Positions 59,223-64,000 of a stretch of DNA of 64,000 nucleotides are shown one piece after another. The position numbers and the translations under genes are program-made. Every line of letters begins with the position of its first letter. Within the stretch, counting starts at the first letter, position 1. Under the pieces are notes generated by a model. It was not told where the DNA came from. It saw only the letters and a program-made list of their open reading frames with translations, and searched no databases. Source of the stretch: Hirudo medicinalis (Eukaryota > Annelida > Clitellata > Hirudinida > Hirudinidae). The DNA lies in contig MPNW01000190.1 in assembly GCA_011800805.1 (NCBI GenBank), positions 127,186 to 191,185 of the forward strand, given 5' to 3'.

Positions 59223-60752
59223 ATGGAAGTTTATTCCACCTGGGAAGATGACATTGATGAATTAGACAGCATTGGAATGACTGAGGAACAGAGAGAGAAA
59301 TTAGAATGGGTGATCGATTCATTGAATGAACTGATTGATAACATTGAGGAAAATCACATTAAGCCAGAAGAGTGTTTTGAGAAATTTAAACAAACTTCAG
59401 TGACTTTGAGTAACTTTTTACCTGACATATCAGATGTTAGCCTCCATGCAATCGACGACTTATTGTATCCGAGCGAAAATATAACAGTTACAAATACATC
59501 GAAAATATACACAAAGGAATCCATTGCATATCTTGTCAAGATGTGTTACAAACGATTCCTCATGATTTACAACTGGGTGAACCAAAAGCGATGTTATCAC
59601 ATTGTCGATAAAGTCTATCTTCAGTTCATTGAACATTCTCCAGGCAATTCATTTCTGGCTAGAGAAGTATTTGATTCTATCACCGATTCCATTAAAAATA
59701 GGATGAAGGTTTGTCGCGCTGTGAAATTTCTGAAGTTGTTTCTGGGTACGAAAGCACATGAGATGCGTCACGTCTCAAAATCGAAATACCTGTCATTGAC
59801 ATGGTTACCAAAGTTGAAAAATATCCCTGAACCCAAACATTCACAGAAAAAGAGATTGGCATCCTGGTTATGCCGTCAAAGCACTTGCATCTTGGAAATG
59901 CTCGAACAACACGAAGCTTATGTGGAGGTGAAGCAAACACTAGAAAAACTACAGGAGACAAATTTCAATGGGACTTACTTTGAACTGCTGATGTACGTTT
60001 CTCGTGGACCCCATATTATTGTTGATCATTTATTTCAATACTTCCATTCTGCCCACAACGAGGAGCAGAGATTACAACGTGCCTCAGATTTTCTCAAAGC
60101 AAATCTGAAAGACTGTGTATTGACAGACTGGTATGGAAGTTGGATAATGTCTTGGTTTAACTACTATCATCACTGCCTATATTTCATTGATGAATGTGAA
60201 TGCTTGAATGATTTGATGATACTCATTGACAGACGCCATTGTAATGATATCGAACCTTATATATCGGCAAGTAGCAATCTCTCGGATAATGTTAAGGTTT
60301 CGAATAAGCAGCAAATTTGTGAGAAATTAAATGAGTTGAACTGCGAAGATCAGCCCGATTTAACAATCGAAAAGTTTCTTTTTTATGATGATTTTCTCAA
60401 GACTCTGAATGTGATGTCCATGGTACATGATGCTTTCCTGAGGTGTAACGAAATTTTAAACATAGATAAAGACATCGAGGAAATTGAGGGTGGAATATTT
60501 AGGAATGGACATTCTGGAGCAAGGCGTTTTCTTAGCAAGAGGTTTCTTTGTGAATCAAAATGTGGAAGTTTCAAACCGTGGTGGTTTCTAACCGCGCTGA
60601 AAAAATGTCCCTTCTTGTTTGTGTCGAAGCACCACGAACACATGATTGACGATTTAGTCAAGTCCATGAAAGGGGAAGATATTGATGAGGTTACACGGGA
60701 AAGACTCTATTTCGCTATACATTCCCATCCAATTATAGATTTTGAGAGATAA
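59223..60752 (+). CDS. Intronless orphan gene, 509 residues
   Basis: A single uninterrupted frame from ATG to TAA in very AT-rich DNA, the longest unspliced gene-like ORF here after the Tudor exon. It encodes an acidic, Tyr/His/Cys-containing, apparently soluble protein that starts MEVYSTWEDDIDELD and looks mostly helical, with no signal peptide or membrane segment. I recognise no domain. AATAAA lies at 60835-60840, about 85 bp past the stop, which supports a real transcript. All the confident conserved neighbours are split into many exons, so the lack of introns suggests retrocopying or acquisition, or a lineage-specific gene. No poly(A) tract or flanking direct repeat was evident. Function unknown. 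Confidence 0.72.
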   Translation: MEVYSTWEDDIDELDSIGMTEEQREKLEWVIDSLNELIDNIEENHIKPEECFEKFKQTSVTLSNFLPDISDVSLHAIDDLLYPSENITVTNTSKIYTKESIAYLVKMCYKRFLMIYNWVNQKRCYHIVDKVYLQFIEHSPGNSFLAREVFDSITDSIKNRMKVCRAVKFLKLFLGTKAHEMRHVSKSKYLSLTWLPKLKNIPEPKHSQKKRLASWLCRQSTCILEMLEQHEAYVEVKQTLEKLQETNFNGTYFELLMYVSRGPHIIVDHLFQYFHSAHNEEQRLQRASDFLKANLKDCVLTDWYGSWIMSWFNYYHHCLYFIDECECLNDLMILIDRRHCNDIEPYISASSNLSDNVKVSNKQQICEKLNELNCEDQPDLTIEKFLFYDDFLKTLNVMSMVHDAFLRCNEILNIDKDIEEIEGGIFRNGHSGARRFLSKRFLCESKCGSFKPWWFLTALKKCPFLFVSKHHEHMIDDLVKSMKGEDIDEVTRERLYFAIHSHPIIDFER

Positions 60753-62165
60753 TTTCATTCAGCTTTATTGGTGTAATTTATCCTCTCTAACTTCAATTTA
60801 GAGTAGCAGTGAGCTTTCAAACAAATTGAAACAAAATAAAAATTTTATCTATTTTTTGTGGAGCTTAAATAGTTAATTTTGTAGGTAAAGTCCTAAAAAG
60901 GTTAAGAAGACCGAAGTCTGTGTATCTTTTTTCTGACTCTCCTATATACTTTAGTGTCTTCAGCAAACTTGAATATATTACACAGTATTCCATCATCCAA
61001 ATCGTTTGTGTGTATGCAGAACAATCCAGGACTCAAAACTGATCCAGGTTGTCTTTCTGAGCACATTCTTCCCATTCCTACCTGTTCTATCCTATCTTTT
61101 AACCAGTTTGTCAGTCACACTAAATGTTTCTAGAGCTTTTTTTTTGAAGTCTTAGATGCTTTGGTCTCCTTAATTATTTTCTCCATTATTTTAAACACTG
61201 TAGCGATTAGGTTTACTCGTCTGTAGTTGGACACCAAACTTACATTAATCTTACTAGATTTGAGTTCCTTGAACTACCAGATAATTTATTAAAACTGAAG
61301 GAAAAGATTCAAAATTAAACAAAAACTTTTCACGATTTGCTACTAAAAATCAGGACATTTGGCAAGGGAAAATGGCCCAGTTTAGGATAAAAGATAAGAA
61401 TAAAAATAATAATAATATTACTAGTTAACTTATAGGCATCATGGACATGTTGTCAGAAAGCCATTGAGTTAAAATTTGATCAATACTTACTTTCAACGAT
61501 TTTATTGATTAACTTCCACAGTTATTTATATCTCGATATAAAGTTTCAATGACATCACTAAAATGACATTTGTTAGTGAGTCATGAAATCGTTAATGCAT
61601 TCGCAGCAAGTTTAGTGCAAGGGACAGGACAGCCAAAGTCTTAAAAAAAGTTATAAAATCACATTTTTATTTAATTTTATTTAATAACAAAAACTCCTGG
61701 GTTAACTGGATCGCGCAGTGGAAACATGTTATAGTAACCTAAAGTTATTTTCCTAAACATCGAAGTGCAAAATGTTTTGGAATGTTTTCAATAAATTAAG
61801 AAAAATTAAGCATTACTTTCTTTTCTTAACAACCAATATGTGATCATCGTTCCTTTCCCCTGCAGGAAATGAAAGGTAGTTGGTGAGTTATTAGTTGATT
61901 AAAGAATGGAAATTGTAGCGTAATTGCAATAAAATGACAACTAAAAACAAACAAACAAACAAATATTTAAAAAACTGGTAAGTAACAGTAAATTTCTTCT
62001 AGGCCATGTGATAATAAAGAAAACGGGTCCCGGTAATGACTTCATTAACAATATTGACATTATTAACATTTCAATTAACTTTAAAGCTTTATTAATATTC
62101 TGGCAGCAGATTGTAGAAATAAGTTTAATGTATAAATAAATCTTAAGCAAAACAACATGATGTAC
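60753..62165. other. Intergenic or guanylate cyclase 3' intron
   Basis: Apart from the LINE remnant, AT-rich with no recognised exon. The expected terminal cyclase exon was not found. Confidence 0.4.
60870..61280 (-). mobile_element. CR1-like LINE remnant with internal deletion
   Basis: On the minus strand, NYRRVNLIATVFKIMEKII (about 61235-61175) is RT motif 2. After a deletion come a NWLKDRIEQVG-like segment, PGSVLSPGLFCIHTNDLDDG and FKFAEDTKVYRRVR (about 60990-60900). The FADD box reads FAED. Stops and frameshifts are present. Confidence 0.75.
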
Positions 62166-63944
62166 CTTCAACTCAGTAGGACCTCTCAATTCGATGACGT
62201 AACCAGGAAACTTGAGAAGTTCATCCCTTGCAGTTGCACTCAAATGAATCTTCAGAGCTGTCAAAGAAACATCCACTGATGGTCATTCACCAGTTATTCC
62301 ATCATGTCACCCTCAACAATACTTCAAGAAGGAATCAGTAAGACNNNNNNNNNNNNNNNNNNNNNNNNNNNNNNNNNNNNNNNNNNNNNNNNNNNNNNNN
62401 NNNNNNNNNNNNNNNNNNNNNNNNNNNNNNNNNNNNNNNNNNNNNNNNNNNNNNNNNNNNNNNNNNNNNNNNNNNNNNNNNNNNNNNNNNNNNNNNNNNN
62501 NNNNNNNNNNNNNNNNNNNNNNNNNNNNNNNNNNNNNNNNNNNNNNNNNNNNNNNNNNNNNNNNNNNNNNNNNNNNNNNNNNNNNNNNNNNNNNNNNNNN
62601 NNNNNNNNNNNNNNNNNNNNNNNNNNNNNNNNNNNNNNNNNNNNNNNNNNNNNNNNNNNNNNNNNNNNNNNNNNNNNNNNNNNNNNNNNNNNNNNNNNNN
62701 NNNNNNNNNNNNNNNNNNNNNNNNNNNNNNNNNNNNNNNNNNNNNNNNNNNNNNNNNNNNNNNNNNNNNNNNNNNNNNNNNNNNNNNNNNNNNNNNNNNN
62801 NNNNNNNNNNNNNNNNNNNNNNNNNNNNNNNNNNNNNNNNNNNNNNNNNNNNNNNNNNNNNNNNNNNNNNNNNNNNNNNNNNNNNNNNNNNNNNNNNNNN
62901 NNNNNNNNNNNNNNNNNNNNNNNNNNNNNNNNNNNNNNNNNNNNNNNNNNNNNNNNNNNNNNNNNNNNNNNNNNNNNNNNNNNNNNNNNNNNNNNNNNNN
63001 NNNNNNNNNNNNNNNNNNNNNNNNNNNNNNNNNNNNNNNNNNNNNNNNNNNNNNNNNNNNNNNNNNNNNNNNNNNNNNNNNNNNNNNNNNNNNNNNNNNN
63101 NNNNNNNNNNNNNNNNNNNNNNNNNNNNNNNNNNNNNNNNNNNNNNNTGCAGTTGCACTCAAATGAATCTTCAGAGCTGTCAAAGAAACATCCACTGATG
63201 GTCATTCACCAGTTATTCCATCATGTCACCCTCAACAATACTTCAAGAAGGAATCAGTAAGACACTCATTCACCTACCTTCTCCAGTGGATTCCATTCGT
63301 GATGCCGTGTTGACCGTGTCTCCAAACAGGCAGTACCTTGGCATAGTGTGACCCACTACACCGGCGGCACATGGTCCAGAGTGGATTCCAATCCTCAACA
63401 TGAGCATCATCTCAGGACGATGTCTGATCTTGAACGTCTGGACAATCGAGAGTAGGTCCAGGGCCATGTTGCAGATTTCAACCACGTGTTGATTATTCAC
63501 CTGTGGCAAACCACTCACCACCATGTATGCATCACCAATCGTCTCTACCTGGAAAGAAAGTTTTAGTTTTAGTTGCAAATACTGAGGTTAAATGGTATAA
63601 ATATTTGTTTATTTTTCCACAAATCGAAGGGTCATTCAGTGGCCTCTAACACACACTTGTAAACGTAATAAAAACTAATAGAAGTCTATTCAAGTTAAGA
63701 CATTTGGAGACGTGGACACGTTATCAATCTTTGATAGCGTTGAAATGCTCGCCTTGTACACGTTGTGCTTGGCAATGGTGTCATCGAAGGCTCCATAGAG
63801 GTCGTTGAGGAGGTTGACTATTTGCAGTGGCGTGCTTTGAGATGAAAGTGTCGTGAAGCTACTATATCAGAAAAGTAGACCGTTGCAATGTCGTACATCC
63901 GTGGCTCCACTTTACGACCGGCTTTCAATTCTTCCGCTATGAAT
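62166..63944 (-). CDS. Receptor-type guanylate cyclase, catalytic-domain exons (partial, one frameshift, interrupted by an assembly gap)
   Basis: Makes cGMP; the sequence fits the class III cyclase domain of membrane guanylate cyclases (natriuretic-receptor type). Exons on the minus strand: 63944-63753 ([29 protein letters not shown]), 63548-63278 ([43 protein letters not shown]) and 62257-62166 ([24 protein letters not shown]). The FSDIV metal-binding Asp and the purine-specifying segments are present. The first exon has a one-base deficit at about 63858-63861: the expected DIVGFTTL is broken after DIV. Its donor is AAG|GCGAGC, a GC rather than GT. A duplicate of the start of the 62257 exon appears at 63148-63176 beside the N gap. 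Upstream kinase-homology, transmembrane and ligand-binding exons lie right of 64000, and the last coding exon (GKG...TYWL) was not found. Confidence 0.88.
62229..63263. other. N gap (62345-63147) flanked by identical 116 bp direct copies
   Basis: 62229-62344 and 63148-63263 are identical; each includes the start of a guanylate cyclase exon and its acceptor. This marks a scaffold join whose true gap is probably zero or negative, so one copy should be removed. Confidence 0.92.
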
Positions 63945-64000
63945 CTGATAGAAGTTGTTTTCATGTTTAAATCCCTGTGTAAAGCCTATGTTGAAAAGTG

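Noticed and set aside
62304..63260. Long frames across the N gap
   Set aside because: They consist of unknown bases.

Overview
This is a 64 kb piece of an AT-rich nuclear genome from an invertebrate animal. The evidence is short GT-AG introns, dense microsatellites and minisatellites, LINE and SINE remnants, and single-copy animal genes (Slo1, CC2D1, NDUFB10, VPS8, a multi-Tudor protein, a receptor-type guanylate cyclase). The Slo1 exons read like protostome Slo1. The species cannot be named from the sequence alone; an annelid or other lophotrochozoan would fit. Two assembly blemishes are visible: a single N at 5251 inside a perfect duplication, and an N gap at 62345-63147 flanked by a perfect 116 bp duplication.

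Layout. 2413-13042 (-): the first seven coding exons of a Slo1/BK channel, running off the left edge, with large introns full of repeats and a degenerate RLE-type LINE (4200-6342). 14150-17080: two dead LINE fragments on opposite strands. 17326-18626 (+): zucchini/PLD6, three exons. 19231-21493 (-): a C2H2 zinc-finger protein with a long QT-motif-rich region resembling a dynein light chain (LC8) binding platform; a 93-codon ORF lies just upstream. 22684-34636 (+): CC2D1 (Lgd/Freud-1), 24 exons, convergent with NDUFB10 (34893-36409, -). 37582-43724 (-): an 11-exon, 1,234-residue protein with about six Tudor modules, TDRD1-like. It is head-to-head with VPS8 (44763-51277, +, 8 exons, 1,393 residues). 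53833-57170 (+): a 12-exon leucine-rich-repeat protein of unknown family. 59223-60752 (+): an intronless 509-residue orphan ORF. 62166-63944 (-): catalytic-domain exons of a guanylate cyclase running off the right edge.

The exon models for Slo1, PLD6, CC2D1, NDUFB10, the Tudor gene, VPS8 and the LRR gene were built by hand from splice sites. Each keeps phase across every junction and gives a length close to the known family length where one exists, which is strong internal support. Two piRNA-pathway genes (zucchini/PLD6 and the Tudor protein) lie within 20 kb of each other. VPS8 and CC2D1 both act in endosomal trafficking. NDUFB10 is a mitochondrial complex I subunit.

Between and inside genes lie a tRNA-derived SINE family with at least two tail types, CR1/Jockey-like LINE fragments, an R2/R4-type LINE whose 3' end sits in a TAA microsatellite, a hAT transposase remnant, a degenerate tRNA-Glu-like sequence and a dozen minisatellites.
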